This document shows positions 32,444 to 41,564 of a stretch of DNA of 64,000 nucleotides, piece by piece (position 1 is the first letter of the stretch; each line of letters starts with the position of its first letter). The notes beneath the pieces are model-generated. The model had not been told where the DNA came from and ran no database searches. It saw only the letters and a program-made list of their open reading frames with translations. Position numbers and translations under genes: made by a program. Source of the stretch: BOG-1155 sp050012495 (lineage in GTDB: Bacteria; Desulfobacterota; Syntrophorhabdia; Syntrophorhabdales; WCHB1-27); NCBI GenBank assembly GCA_050012495.1, contig JBEKHB010000004.1:40026-104025 (forward strand), in the 5' to 3' direction.

Positions 32444-33158
32444 AGAGCGCACCTACCGGAGGGTGGCAAGACCTCAGGACCTGGTTTGTTACGAGGTGGT
32501 GCGCAAGGAGACGGACCTTTTCTGCTGCACCTCGGTGGACCTGAAGGCTTTCATAGAAGGAAGGGCCCTTTTCTATCGAAACCAGTTAGAGACCTACATA
32601 CGGGAGAGACCGGAGTTTCTTGAGAGCTTGCGGCCTGTCGCGCCGGACCCACTTGCGCCGAAGATGGTGAAAGCGATGGTGGAGGCGTCAGCCGCCCTGG
32701 GAGTTGGGCCTATGGCGTGTGTGGCGGGAGCGGTCGCCGAATTCATCGGAAGGGATATCGACCCCAGGTCGGATGAGTATATAATAGAGAATGGCGGCGA
32801 TATCTTTTTGCGGACGCGGCGGGAGCGGAGGGTGCTGGTTTATGCGAAGGACTCTCCCTACAGCGAGAGGATCGGCCTGAAATTGAAGCCGAGGGAAGTA
32901 CCGTACGGCATATGCACGTCGTCAGCGACCGTAGGTCCTTCTCTCAGTTTTGGTCGTGCCGACGCGGTCTGCGTCATCGGGCGGTCGTCGCTCTTTGCGG
33001 ACGGACTTGCAACAAGGCTTGGAAATATCGTACATAAAGAGGACGACATAGCCGCCGCCCTTGAAGAGGGCAGCACGTATCCGGGCGTCACCGCCATTTT
33101 GATCATTCTTGGCAAGAAGCTGGGCGCCTGGGGAGATGTCGATCTCATCAAGGTATGA
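32436..33158 (+). CDS. UPF0280 (ApbE-like) family protein
   Basis: A 240-residue protein whose ATG overlaps cysE by eight bases. It matches the UPF0280 family: MACVAGAVAEFIGRDI and IENGGDIFLRTRR blocks, then GICTSSATVGPSLSFGRADAV, related to the ApbE flavin transferase fold. Members are found mainly in methanogens and anaerobes next to Fe-S proteins. The function is not established; a role in Fe-S or flavin handling is an inference from the neighbouring NIL-ferredoxin and cysteine desulfurase. Confidence 0.85.
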   Translation: MYEERTYRRVARPQDLVCYEVVRKETDLFCCTSVDLKAFIEGRALFYRNQLETYIRERPEFLESLRPVAPDPLAPKMVKAMVEASAALGVGPMACVAGAVAEFIGRDIDPRSDEYIIENGGDIFLRTRRERRVLVYAKDSPYSERIGLKLKPREVPYGICTSSATVGPSLSFGRADAVCVIGRSSLFADGLATRLGNIVHKEDDIAAALEEGSTYPGVTAILIILGKKLGAWGDVDLIKV

Positions 33159-33165
33159 GGGAAGC

Positions 33166-33573
33166 ATGAAGAAAAGGATAATCCTCAGATTCAAGAAAAA
33201 TACGATAGACAAACCGATCGTCTACCGGCTGGCAAAGGATTTTAACCTGGTCTACAATATATTGCGGGCAAATATCTCTCCCAGAGCAGAGTCGATGATG
33301 GTAATGGAAGTGGAAGGCGAAGAAGCCGATTTTGCGAAGGGCATCGAGTACCTGTCGGGCTTTCACATAGGCATAGAGCCTATAGAACAGGATATCAACA
33401 GGGACGAGGAGAAGTGCGTCCATTGCGGTCTCTGTACAAGCGTCTGCGCGACCCAGGCCCTCGATATTGACAGAGAAACAATGCGGGTCCGGTTCGACTA
33501 CGAGAAGTGCGTTGCCTGCGAGCTTTGCGTCAAGGTCTGCCCGGTAAGGGCAATGCAGGTCTATTTTACGTGA
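33166..33573 (+). CDS. NIL-domain ferredoxin
   Basis: A 135-residue protein from ATG 33166 (GAGGGAAGC upstream); earlier in-frame codons overlap UPF0280. The N-terminal 75 residues form a NIL domain (RLAKDFNLVYNILRANISPR), also seen at the end of methionine ABC transporters. The C-terminus has two [4Fe-4S] motifs, CVHCGLCTSVCA and CVACELCVKVCP. This exact pairing occurs beside UPF0280 proteins and has been proposed to act in anaerobic sulfur assimilation or homocysteine formation in methanogens. Here it sits between UPF0280 and a cysteine desulfurase. Confidence 0.9.
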   Translation: MKKRIILRFKKNTIDKPIVYRLAKDFNLVYNILRANISPRAESMMVMEVEGEEADFAKGIEYLSGFHIGIEPIEQDINRDEEKCVHCGLCTSVCATQALDIDRETMRVRFDYEKCVACELCVKVCPVRAMQVYFT

Positions 33574-33586
33574 GAAAGGACGCCCG

Positions 33587-34777
33587 ATGAGGAGAGTCTA
33601 CTTCGACTACAACGCGACAACGCCGATCCATCCTGATATCGCCATTTTTGTGAAGCCCTTGTTCCGCGAGCTTTTTGGAAACCCTTCGAGTCTTCATTGG
33701 GCCGGCAGGGACGTGAGACCGTACGTGGACGAGGCGCGGGAACAGGTGGCTGCCATGATGAAGGCCGCACCAGGCGAGATCGTCTTTACGGCGGGCGGCA
33801 CCGAAGCGGATAACCAGGCCATAAAAGGAGTGGCTTATTCCTTATCAGGGAAGGGGAGGCATATCATTACCACGAAGATCGAGCATCCCGGCGTGCTCGC
33901 TACGTGCCGTTATCTGGAAAGCAAAGGTTTTTCCGTCACCTATCTGGACGTAAACAGAGACGGCCTTGTCGACCCCGAGGACGTAAGAAAGGCTATCACC
34001 GGCGAGACGGTCCTTATTTCGGTCATGTATGCGAACAACGAGACGGGGACTGTGCTTCCCATAAAGGAGATAGGCGCCATCGCGCGGGAAGCGGGTGTGC
34101 TTTTTCACTCGGATATGGTGCAGGCCATGGGGAAGATCGACATTGATGTCCGCGAGCTGAACGTGGACCTCGGCGCCTTTTCAGGTCATAAGGTGTACGC
34201 GCCGAAGGGCATCGGCGCCCTGTATGTAAGGGAGGGGCTGGAGATAGACAACCTGATCCACGGCGGCCATCAGGAGATGGGAAGAAGGGCCGGAACGGAA
34301 AATATAATCGGAATCGTGACGTTCGGCAAAGCATGCGAAATAATGATGGGCGAAATGGCGGAAGAGAACGAGAGAATCGAATTCCTCCGCGAGCGGCTCC
34401 TCGACGGCCTTCACGCAAGGATAGACGATCTCCACCTGAACGGAGACCCGGAAAGGCGGCTTCCCAACACCCTGAATCTCAGCTTCGAGTTCGTGGAGAG
34501 TGAATCCTTGCTCATTGGCCTCGACCTCGCCGGGATTGCCGTCTCCGCGGGGTCCGCCTGCTCGTCGGGAAGCACCGAGCCGTCGCACGTACTCCTCGGA
34601 ATGGGCATAGAGCCGGAGCGTTGCCAGAGCGCGCTCAGGATAAGTCTGGGACGGGAGAATACCGAAGAAGACATCGATTATGCCCTTGATATAATTCCGG
34701 ACGTTGTACGAAGGCTCCGGGAGATGTCGCCCTTTCATAAAACAACGAACCTTTCTCTTTCCCGATTTCCGCTTTGA
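33587..34777 (+). CDS. Cysteine desulfurase (NifS/IscS type)
   Basis: A 396-residue class V aminotransferase. The PLP lysine is in SGHKVYAPKGIGALYV, the cofactor histidine region is ITTKIEHPGVL, and the catalytic cysteine lies in the loop GSACSSGSTEPSHVLLGMG, which is the class I (NifS/IscS) form. It takes sulfur from cysteine as a persulfide for Fe-S clusters, thio-tRNA, or the sulfuration needed by FdhD. No iscU follows; instead the tRNA methylthiotransferase mtaB is next, 28 bases away. Confidence 0.92.
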   Translation: MRRVYFDYNATTPIHPDIAIFVKPLFRELFGNPSSLHWAGRDVRPYVDEAREQVAAMMKAAPGEIVFTAGGTEADNQAIKGVAYSLSGKGRHIITTKIEHPGVLATCRYLESKGFSVTYLDVNRDGLVDPEDVRKAITGETVLISVMYANNETGTVLPIKEIGAIAREAGVLFHSDMVQAMGKIDIDVRELNVDLGAFSGHKVYAPKGIGALYVREGLEIDNLIHGGHQEMGRRAGTENIIGIVTFGKACEIMMGEMAEENERIEFLRERLLDGLHARIDDLHLNGDPERRLPNTLNLSFEFVESESLLIGLDLAGIAVSAGSACSSGSTEPSHVLLGMGIEPERCQSALRISLGRENTEEDIDYALDIIPDVVRRLREMSPFHKTTNLSLSRFPL

Positions 34778-34805
34778 TCCGGGTGGGGGATGAGGAACGG
34801 GAACA

Positions 34806-36086
34806 TTGACCGACAAGAAGACATTTTTTGTTTTTACCACCGGATGCAAGGCAAACCAGTGGGATTCCCACGTGCTCGCCGATAAGCTTGAGCACGCGGG
34901 TTTCACCTGTGTCCCGGCAGAGCGCGCGGACCTGGTGGTTATCAATGCCTGTTCCCTTACCGCCAGGGCAGAAAGGGATGCGAGACGATACATCCGGAGG
35001 GCGCGCCAGGTGAACCCAGCCGCGCTGGTGGCGCTTGTCGGTTGCCACGCGCAGGCATATCCCGAGCGCGATTTCGGGGCGGACCTCGTGCTCGGTCAGG
35101 CGGAAAAGTTCGAGATCGACCGGTATCTGCAGGAGAAAGGCCGCTTTGTCGCGTCGACCCGCGCGTTCCCCATGGAGGAGACCAGGATAGACACACAGAA
35201 GGACCGGACCAGGTTCTTCTTCAAGATACAGGACGGCTGCAACAAATTTTGCAGCTACTGCATCGTCCCTATTGCACGGGGCGCGGTGCGGTCGAGACCT
35301 GCCGAAGACGTGGCAACGACCATGGAGGCCCTGCGGGAAAAGGGGATTAAGGAAGTCGTCCTCACGGGGATCGATATTGCCGCCTACCGTGACCCTGCTT
35401 CCGGCATGGGCCTGAAAGACTTGCTTCTCCTTTTTGACAGGCTCCCTACGCCTCCCCGGATCCGCCTCAGTTCGGTAGATCCTGACTACCTGGACGACGA
35501 GTTCATCGCGGTGCTTGCCGCGTCAGGGAAGGTCGCGAAGAGTATCCATATCCCGGTCCAGAGCGGCTCGGACAGTATCCTCAAAGGCATGGGCAGGGGG
35601 TATGGCAGCGCCTTCGTCACGGGTCTGGTGAAAAAATTGCAAAAGCGCATACCGGCGATCGGCATCGGCATGGATATTATGGCAGGGTTTCCGGGCGAAG
35701 ACGAGGCGGCCTTCAACGAGACCTGCGCCTTTATCGAGGCCCTTGACATCTCCTACCTTCATGTCTTCCCTTACTCCGAGCGGCCGGGCGCCAGGGCGTC
35801 CGCCTTCGACGGCAAGGTAGCCGAATCGGTGAAAAGGAGGCGCGTCAAAAGGCTGAAGAAGATAGACGCGACAAAAAGAGAAGCCTTCTCGCGCCGTCAT
35901 CTGGGAGAAAGGGCTTGCATCATCCCCGAGGCGAAGATGTATGCGGGGCGATTCATGAGAGGTTTTTCCGACAACTATCTGCCCGTCTACATCCCTTATG
36001 AAAAAACGCTTGAAAATAATCTTGTGGACGTTACAATAACAGACATGCAAGACTTGAGGTTGATAGGAGGTTTTAGGTGTTCGTAG
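34806..36086 (+). CDS. mtaB: tRNA threonylcarbamoyladenosine methylthiotransferase MtaB
   Basis: A 426-residue radical SAM methylthiotransferase starting at TTG 34806. The UPF0004 domain comes first, with cysteines in TTGCKANQWDS, INACSLTARAERDARR and VGCHAQ. The radical SAM motif CNKFCSYCIVPIARG follows near residue 150. A C-terminal TRAM-like domain (ACIIPEAKMYAGRFMRGFSD) completes the MtaB layout. NACSLT-type second motif and GCKAN distinguish MtaB from MiaB and RimO. It adds methylthio to t6A37 of tRNA. It overlaps the next gene by ten bases. Confidence 0.93.
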   Translation: MTDKKTFFVFTTGCKANQWDSHVLADKLEHAGFTCVPAERADLVVINACSLTARAERDARRYIRRARQVNPAALVALVGCHAQAYPERDFGADLVLGQAEKFEIDRYLQEKGRFVASTRAFPMEETRIDTQKDRTRFFFKIQDGCNKFCSYCIVPIARGAVRSRPAEDVATTMEALREKGIKEVVLTGIDIAAYRDPASGMGLKDLLLLFDRLPTPPRIRLSSVDPDYLDDEFIAVLAASGKVAKSIHIPVQSGSDSILKGMGRGYGSAFVTGLVKKLQKRIPAIGIGMDIMAGFPGEDEAAFNETCAFIEALDISYLHVFPYSERPGARASAFDGKVAESVKRRRVKRLKKIDATKREAFSRRHLGERACIIPEAKMYAGRFMRGFSDNYLPVYIPYEKTLENNLVDVTITDMQDLRLIGGFRCS

Positions 36087-36376
36087 CCGGGGATTTCATA
36101 ATTGGCGCTGCGGTTGTCATCGACAAGCTGCTCTCGGCGTATATGCTGGTCGTTATTGTGCGTGCCCTCCTCTCGTGGGTGAGGCCCGATCCCTATAACC
36201 CGGTCGTGAGGTTTATCAACGGGCTGGTCGACCCGGTGGCGTACCGCATATCGAGGGTCATTCCGACGAGGATAGGCATGGTCGATATCTCGCCGATCAT
36301 ACTGATCGCGCTCATCTGGTTTGCCCAGTCTTTTCTTGTCAGGGTTATCATGGATGTGGGAGCCAGGCTCCGGTGA
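36077..36376 (+). CDS. YggT family membrane protein
   Basis: A 99-residue protein with GTG start inside the end of mtaB. Two hydrophobic segments (about residues 10-32 and 70-92) flank the conserved loop LLSWVRPDPYNPVVRFINGL, then DPVAYRISRVIPTRIGMVDISP, the YggT signature. Its role is poorly known (osmotic protection, division-related or SPFH-linked in different phyla). Linkage to a UPF0235/YggU gene, as in E. coli, supports the assignment. Confidence 0.9.
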   Translation: MFVAGDFIIGAAVVIDKLLSAYMLVVIVRALLSWVRPDPYNPVVRFINGLVDPVAYRISRVIPTRIGMVDISPIILIALIWFAQSFLVRVIMDVGARLR

Positions 36377-36630
36377 ATCTGGAAGTAAAGGTGATCACCG
36401 GGGCCAAGAAACGGGAGATGAGGCTTGAGGGCTCGCGCCTCAAGGTCAGGCTCGTGGCAAGACCGGTAAAGGGCAAGGCCAACGAAGAGTTGATCGCCTA
36501 TATCGCCGAAATATTCAGGGTGAAAAGACACGAAGTCAGCATCATCGCCGGCGAGAAGGAGACGCGAAAAGTCCTCTCCATTCCCCTTAAAGAAGACGAG
36601 TTCGCGCAGATCCTCCAAAATTTGTCTTGA
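36373..36630 (+). CDS. UPF0235 (YggU/DUF167) protein
   Basis: An 85-residue protein with GTG start overlapping the YggT stop. The DUF167 pattern is clear: LEVKVITGAKKREMRLEGSR, then LVARPVKGKANEELIAYIAE and ETRKVLSIPL. The fold is a small alpha/beta domain of unknown function, commonly downstream of YggT. It ends the cysE-mtaB gene run; the next 269 bases contain no gene that I recognise. Confidence 0.9.
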   Translation: MNLEVKVITGAKKREMRLEGSRLKVRLVARPVKGKANEELIAYIAEIFRVKRHEVSIIAGEKETRKVLSIPLKEDEFAQILQNLS

Positions 36631-36899
36631 CAAGTTCTTTTTAAAAAGGCAACAATGAGAAGAAACAGAGAAGAAACAGCATTTTACAGTATGAAATGGA
36701 GTTTTCATACGGGTCGATGTACTCTTCTCCCATGACAGCGGATGCCCTTACGTGGAAACGGACTTTTGTGAGTGAACGGTCGAGAAGCGCATAGGCGAAA
36801 ACAGGGATTCTCGATCTGCATAACGTGAGCGAGTCTACCCGGCGCAGGGTGTCTTACGCGCGTCCTTCAGGGTAAAATGATTCGGGAAAGGGAGGGATA

Positions 36900-37385
36900 A
36901 TGGAAAATGCACTTGACGTGTTTTTGAGGGCATGCAAGGTGGTACTGAACGTTATCGCCAGCGCGGCTCTCACCTTCATGATGCTCCTGACCGTAGCCGA
37001 CATATTGATGCGGGCCTTCGGCCATCCTCTGGTCGGCACTTACGAAATCGTGAGCCTCGCGTTGGCGCTCGTTATCGGGTTCGGCATCCCCCCCGTCTCC
37101 ATGGACCGCGGCAACGTCTACATGGAAATCCTGCTGGAGAAGCTTTCTCCCAGGGGCAAGGCCATAATGAATACCGGCACCAGGATCGTCTGCATCATCC
37201 TTTTTGCGCTTATAGCGTATAACCTCTTCAGCATAGGCAGTGAGTTCCACTCATCCGGCGAGGTGTCGCCGACGATAAAACTGCCCTTCTTCCCCATCCC
37301 TTACGCCGTCGGGGTGTGCTGCTATGTCGAGTGCCTGGTGTTCGTCCGCGATATCGTCAAGATCTGGAGGGGTCAATATGAATGA
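36900..37385 (+). CDS. TRAP transporter small permease (DctQ)
   Basis: A 161-residue membrane protein starting at ATG 36900 behind GGGAGGGATA. Four hydrophobic segments are visible, with the DctQ-type motif near residues 40-60 (RAFGHPLVGTYEIVSLALAL) and IPPVSMDRGNVYMEIL. It is the small membrane subunit of a tripartite ATP-independent transporter; the large subunit overlaps its stop by eight bases and the binding protein follows. Together they use an ion gradient to import an organic acid. Confidence 0.92.
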   Translation: MENALDVFLRACKVVLNVIASAALTFMMLLTVADILMRAFGHPLVGTYEIVSLALALVIGFGIPPVSMDRGNVYMEILLEKLSPRGKAIMNTGTRIVCIILFALIAYNLFSIGSEFHSSGEVSPTIKLPFFPIPYAVGVCCYVECLVFVRDIVKIWRGQYE

Positions 37386-38679
37386 GATGACTGTCGGCAT
37401 CATCGCGCTCGTAGTGCTCCTGGCCCTTTTTGCCACCGGCATCGAATTGGGCTTCGCTATGGCCGCTGTTGGATTTGTGGGTTTTGCATACTTTAACGGC
37501 GTTCCTGCAGCGATGAGCCTGCTGGGAAGAGACCTCTACGACGTGCTGACGAACTATGGGTACACAGTCTTTCCTCTCTTCATCCTGATGGGACAAATCG
37601 GCTTCAACGCGGGCATAGCGGTGAGGCTCTATGGCGCCGCCAACAAGTTCGTCGGCCATATTCCGGGCGGCCTTGCCATGGCGACCGTTATCGGGGCCAC
37701 AGGGTTCAAGGCGATCTGCGGGTCGTCGGCGGCAACGGCGGCAACGTTCGCGAGCGTGGCGGTGCCTGAGATGGACAGGTACGGCTATGACAGGCGCCTG
37801 TCGACAGGGATCGTCGCGACGGTGGGAAGTCTCGGCTGCATCATACCCCCCAGTGTCGTGCTCATCATATTCGGCATCCTCACCGAGCAATCGATAGGAC
37901 AGCTTTTCCTTGCCGGGATTATTCCGGGATTGATCATTGCCTTCTTCTTCCTCGTGATCATTTACGGATGGGTGAAGATATACCCGAAGGCCGCCCCCCT
38001 GTCCGGGCGGTCCACATGGGGGGAAAGGGTGAGGAGCCTGCCCGAGGTCTTTTGGGTACTGCTCGTCTTCCTCCTGGTCGTAGGCGGGATCATGACGGGC
38101 TTTTTTACCCCTACCGAGGCCGGCGCAGTCGGCACGTTCGCCATTTTTATTCTCGCAATAGCGACGCGGAACATGGGTTTCAAGAAGTACGTGGCCTCGC
38201 TCTCGGAGGCGATTCGCACCGCGGGGATGATCCTCATGCTCATCGCAGGCTCCACCATACTCGGCCATTTCATCGCGGTGACGAATATCCCCCAGGCGGT
38301 GGCCGATTATGTAGTAGCGCTGCCCCTGAACCGTTACGTCATCATGATATTGATCTGCTTCGTCTACGAGCTGGGCGGCTCGTTCATCGACGACCTTGCT
38401 TTCATGATCCTTGCCACCCCTATCTTTTACCCCGCGGTCCTCAAACTGGGCTTCAATCCGCTCTGGTTCGGCATAGTGATCGGCGTGGTCGTGATGATCG
38501 GCGTGGTCATCCCGCCGGTCGCAGTGTGTGTGTTCGTGGTAAAGAACATCACTAAGGAGCCGATGGGCAGGATATATAGGGGCGTCATGCCCTTCCTGCT
38601 CTCTCTCGTCCTGGTGTGGGGCCTCATGTTCGTTTTTCCCCAGCTCGCGCTCTGGCTTCCCTCGGTGTTTTACAAATAG
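37378..38679 (+). CDS. TRAP transporter large permease (DctM)
   Basis: A 433-residue protein with about 11-12 hydrophobic segments. ATG 37378 is used because it overlaps the small-permease stop. Family features: the FPLFILMGQIGFNAGIA segment, the GSSAATAATFASVAVPEM motif in the conserved scaffold hairpin, IPPSVVLIIFGILTEQSIG, and TPTEAGAVGTF. It carries the substrate pathway of the TRAP system. The downstream CoA ligase suggests that the substrate is a carboxylate destined for CoA activation. Confidence 0.94.
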   Translation: MNEMTVGIIALVVLLALFATGIELGFAMAAVGFVGFAYFNGVPAAMSLLGRDLYDVLTNYGYTVFPLFILMGQIGFNAGIAVRLYGAANKFVGHIPGGLAMATVIGATGFKAICGSSAATAATFASVAVPEMDRYGYDRRLSTGIVATVGSLGCIIPPSVVLIIFGILTEQSIGQLFLAGIIPGLIIAFFFLVIIYGWVKIYPKAAPLSGRSTWGERVRSLPEVFWVLLVFLLVVGGIMTGFFTPTEAGAVGTFAIFILAIATRNMGFKKYVASLSEAIRTAGMILMLIAGSTILGHFIAVTNIPQAVADYVVALPLNRYVIMILICFVYELGGSFIDDLAFMILATPIFYPAVLKLGFNPLWFGIVIGVVVMIGVVIPPVAVCVFVVKNITKEPMGRIYRGVMPFLLSLVLVWGLMFVFPQLALWLPSVFYK

Positions 38680-38798
38680 GAGCCGGGCGGGCGTGGGCGG
38701 AGAGGCTTATTGTGAGACGTGCTTTCGGTCACTCCGGATAAGTGGGTACATGCGTGCACTTCAGACATAAACGTAAACGTATAAAAAGGGGGTCTGCT

Positions 38799-39860
38799 AT
38801 GCAAAGGAAATTGGTTGTCCTCATGTTCGTCCTTGCTTTTCTCTTTTCCGTCTCTTCCGTGACGTGTGCGGACGTGATCAAGCTGAAGCTCGCGAACTAT
38901 TTTCCGACCACGCATATGAACTCGGTAATGCTGGGCAAGTTCTGTGAAGAGCTGAACAAGAAGCTGGCGGGCAAAGTGGAGATTACCCAGTACACGGGCG
39001 GCACGCTTCTTACGGCCCCGAAGATGGCGGCAGGTGTTGCAACGGGTATCGCCGATCTCGGCTTCTCCCATTGCTCCTACACGAGAGGGCGATTCCCGGT
39101 CATGGAGATCATGGAGCTGCCCCTCGGTTTTCCGAGCCCCTGGATAGCAGGCCACGTGTCGAACGATTTTTATGACAAGTTCAAGCCGAAGGAGTGGGAC
39201 GGCTATCACCTCATCGTGTTCTGCACGAGTCCGGTAAACGTCCTCCAGACGCTCAGCAAGCCCGTGAAGACCCTGGAAGACCTTAAAGGCATGAAGATCA
39301 GGGGCACCGGGAGAATCGGGGACATCGCGAAGGCCCTGGGCGCCGTGCCCATGCCCATTGAGATAGTCGACACCTACGAGGCCCTGAGGAGAGGCGTCGT
39401 GGAAGGCAACTTCGGTCCCCTGGAGCAGCTCAAGGGCTTCAAGATAGGTGAGATCGAAAAATACGTGACCGCCTCGTGGCACATAGGGAGCGTCTTCTCC
39501 TTCTACCTCGTGATGAACAAAGCTAAATGGAACAGCCTCCCCGCCGATGTGCAGAAGACCATTACCGAGTATTCCAAAGATTTTCTCGATCGCTGGCTAC
39601 TGGAATGGAACGCGATAGACATCGAGGGCCGGGAGTGGTTCCTGAAGCAGGGCGGCCAGGTGCTGCCTCTTTCCGACGCTGAAAGCGCCAGGTGGGTAAA
39701 GGCCGCGGATCCCGTGATAGGCGACTACAAAAAGGATATGGTTGCCAAGGGCTACAAGCCTGCGGAGGTTGACGGTTGGATAAGCTTTATCAAGGAGCGC
39801 ATCGAGTACTGGAAGGGTCAGGAAAAGGTGAAGAAGGTGCCGACCGCGTACCAGTATTAG
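38799..39860 (+). CDS. TRAP transporter substrate-binding protein (DctP)
   Basis: A 353-residue periplasmic protein. ATG 38799 has AAAAAGGGGG before it and gives a clean signal peptide (LVVLMFVLAFLFSVSSVTCA). The DctP fold is seen in LKLANYFPTTHMNSVMLGKF, EITQYTGGTLLTAPKMAAGV, and the signature LEDLKGMKIRGTGRIGDIAK with the carboxylate-binding arginine. Then IVDTYEALRRGVVEGNFGP. The ligand is likely an organic acid. With the adjacent aryl/acyl-CoA ligase an aromatic acid is plausible, but specificity cannot be read. Confidence 0.93.
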   Translation: MQRKLVVLMFVLAFLFSVSSVTCADVIKLKLANYFPTTHMNSVMLGKFCEELNKKLAGKVEITQYTGGTLLTAPKMAAGVATGIADLGFSHCSYTRGRFPVMEIMELPLGFPSPWIAGHVSNDFYDKFKPKEWDGYHLIVFCTSPVNVLQTLSKPVKTLEDLKGMKIRGTGRIGDIAKALGAVPMPIEIVDTYEALRRGVVEGNFGPLEQLKGFKIGEIEKYVTASWHIGSVFSFYLVMNKAKWNSLPADVQKTITEYSKDFLDRWLLEWNAIDIEGREWFLKQGGQVLPLSDAESARWVKAADPVIGDYKKDMVAKGYKPAEVDGWISFIKERIEYWKGQEKVKKVPTAYQY

Positions 39861-39902
39861 GTTAGCGCCGGGCGTCTTTTTCCTCATGAAGAGGTGCGAT
39901 AC

Positions 39903-41552
39903 GTGGCCGTAGAGGGCTTTACCGAGTATGCGAAGGAAGACAGGGAGAAGTACACCAGGAGGCGCTGGTGGCTCGGGTTGACGTGGGGTGATCTATTCGA
40001 CAAGGCCACGGACGTCTATCCCGATAAGATCGGCCTGGTCGATGGTGCGGGTCGCTGGACCTACGCCGAGTTGAGGGAAAAGGTGGACCGCCTCGCGATC
40101 AGCCTGATGAAGCTCGGTATCAAGCCCCGCGACTGGGTGCTTCTCCAGTTTCCCAACTGGCATGAATATGTCCTGTCTTTCTTCGCCATGCAGAAAATAG
40201 GCGCCCTGACGGCTCTACTCATCCCCCGCCACAGCGAGTCGGAAATCAACCATATTGCGGCGCTCACAAAGCCCGTCGCGTGGGTCCTGCCAAAGCAGTT
40301 CGGCAAGGTCGACTACCAGCCGGTCATCGACGCAGTGGTTCGGGAGAATCCGCAGATCGAGCACATCATCCAGGTAAGGGGGGCGAGAGACGGCAGGTAT
40401 GCTACCGTTGAGGAGTTGATCGAGGCCGGGGAGCCGACAGAGGAGAATCTCAAGGCGCTGGAGGAACGGAGGCCCGACCCCGGCGAGGTGTCGCACATCA
40501 TGCCGACCGGCGGCACGACGGGTCTCCCGAAGGCGAGTGTCCGTACCCACAACTCCTATATCACGAACGTGGAATACCACTCAAAGGTTTGGGAGATCAC
40601 CAGCAACGATACGCTCATGGTCGTCACCCCCGTGGGACACAGCATGGCGATGCACTGGGGGATCGGCGCCGCGTTTCTCAATTACGCCACCCTTGTTCTG
40701 CTTGATTCCACCGGGGCCGAGGATATCTGCGAGTGGATACAGAAAGAGCGGGTCACGGCAATTCCTTCCGTTCCCGCCCTTATCGCCAGGATGCTCAGCC
40801 TGGAGTACCTCGAAAAATATGATTTGAGCTCTTTGAAGAAAATTTCCCTGGGCGGCGCACCCAGTACCAGGGAGATGCTCATTGCCGCCCGTGACAAACT
40901 GAAATGCCTCGTCATCAACGCCTTCGGCTCTTCTGAGGGCACGAATATCTCCACGAGGCTCAACGACAGCCTCGATCTCATCCTGGGCAGCGTGGGCAGG
41001 CCCGCCTGCCCCTACGATACGATCACGATCATCGATGAGGCCGGAAACGAAATGCCGCCGGAAGTGGAAGGCGAGCTCGTCTCCAAGGGCCCCGGCGTTT
41101 TTACCGGCTATTTCAAATCCCCTGAAGAGAACAGCCAGATTTTCACGAAAAACGGTTTTTTCAAGACCGGTGACAGGGCGAGAAAAGACAGGGCCGGGAA
41201 TATCACGATCACGGGCAGGATCAAGGACATCATCAACAGGGGCGGTGAGAAGATCAGCGCCCTCGACATAGAGAACCGCCTGACGGCGCACCAGGAGATT
41301 GAGGAGGCCGCCGTGGTCGGCATGCCGGATGCGGTCCTGGGTGAGAGGATATGCGCCTATGTCAGAATGAGGCCGGATGCCGCTCTCTCCTTCGAGGAGG
41401 TCGTCGCTTTCCTGAAATCCGGCGGGGCGTCGGTGCAGCAGCTTCCGGAAAGAATCGAGTTCGTCAGCGAGCTGCCGGTGACGAAAGTCGGCAAGATCGA
41501 CAAAAAGAGCCTCAGGGAAGACATAGGAAGACGGCTCGAAGCAGGGAAGTAA
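39903..41552 (+). CDS. AMP-forming acyl/aryl-CoA ligase (EntE-like)
   Basis: A 549-residue ANL-superfamily enzyme. GTG 39903 lies nine bases after GAAGAGG; an in-frame GTG at 39894 is too close to that site. Motifs: A3 P-loop MPTGGTTGLPKASVRTHNSY, A5-like NAFGSSEGTN, A7/A8 FKTGDRARKDRAGNITITGR and IKDIINRGGEKISALDIENR, and the catalytic lysine in VTKVGKIDKKSLRE. The N-terminus (GLTWGDLFDKATDVYPDKIG) resembles 2,3-dihydroxybenzoate-AMP ligase and cyclohexanecarboxylate/benzoate ligases. It probably activates the acid brought in by the TRAP system; benzoate feeding Bam would fit but is unproven. Confidence 0.88.
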   Translation: MAVEGFTEYAKEDREKYTRRRWWLGLTWGDLFDKATDVYPDKIGLVDGAGRWTYAELREKVDRLAISLMKLGIKPRDWVLLQFPNWHEYVLSFFAMQKIGALTALLIPRHSESEINHIAALTKPVAWVLPKQFGKVDYQPVIDAVVRENPQIEHIIQVRGARDGRYATVEELIEAGEPTEENLKALEERRPDPGEVSHIMPTGGTTGLPKASVRTHNSYITNVEYHSKVWEITSNDTLMVVTPVGHSMAMHWGIGAAFLNYATLVLLDSTGAEDICEWIQKERVTAIPSVPALIARMLSLEYLEKYDLSSLKKISLGGAPSTREMLIAARDKLKCLVINAFGSSEGTNISTRLNDSLDLILGSVGRPACPYDTITIIDEAGNEMPPEVEGELVSKGPGVFTGYFKSPEENSQIFTKNGFFKTGDRARKDRAGNITITGRIKDIINRGGEKISALDIENRLTAHQEIEEAAVVGMPDAVLGERICAYVRMRPDAALSFEEVVAFLKSGGASVQQLPERIEFVSELPVTKVGKIDKKSLREDIGRRLEAGK

Positions 41553-41564
41553 CGAGAAACAAAC

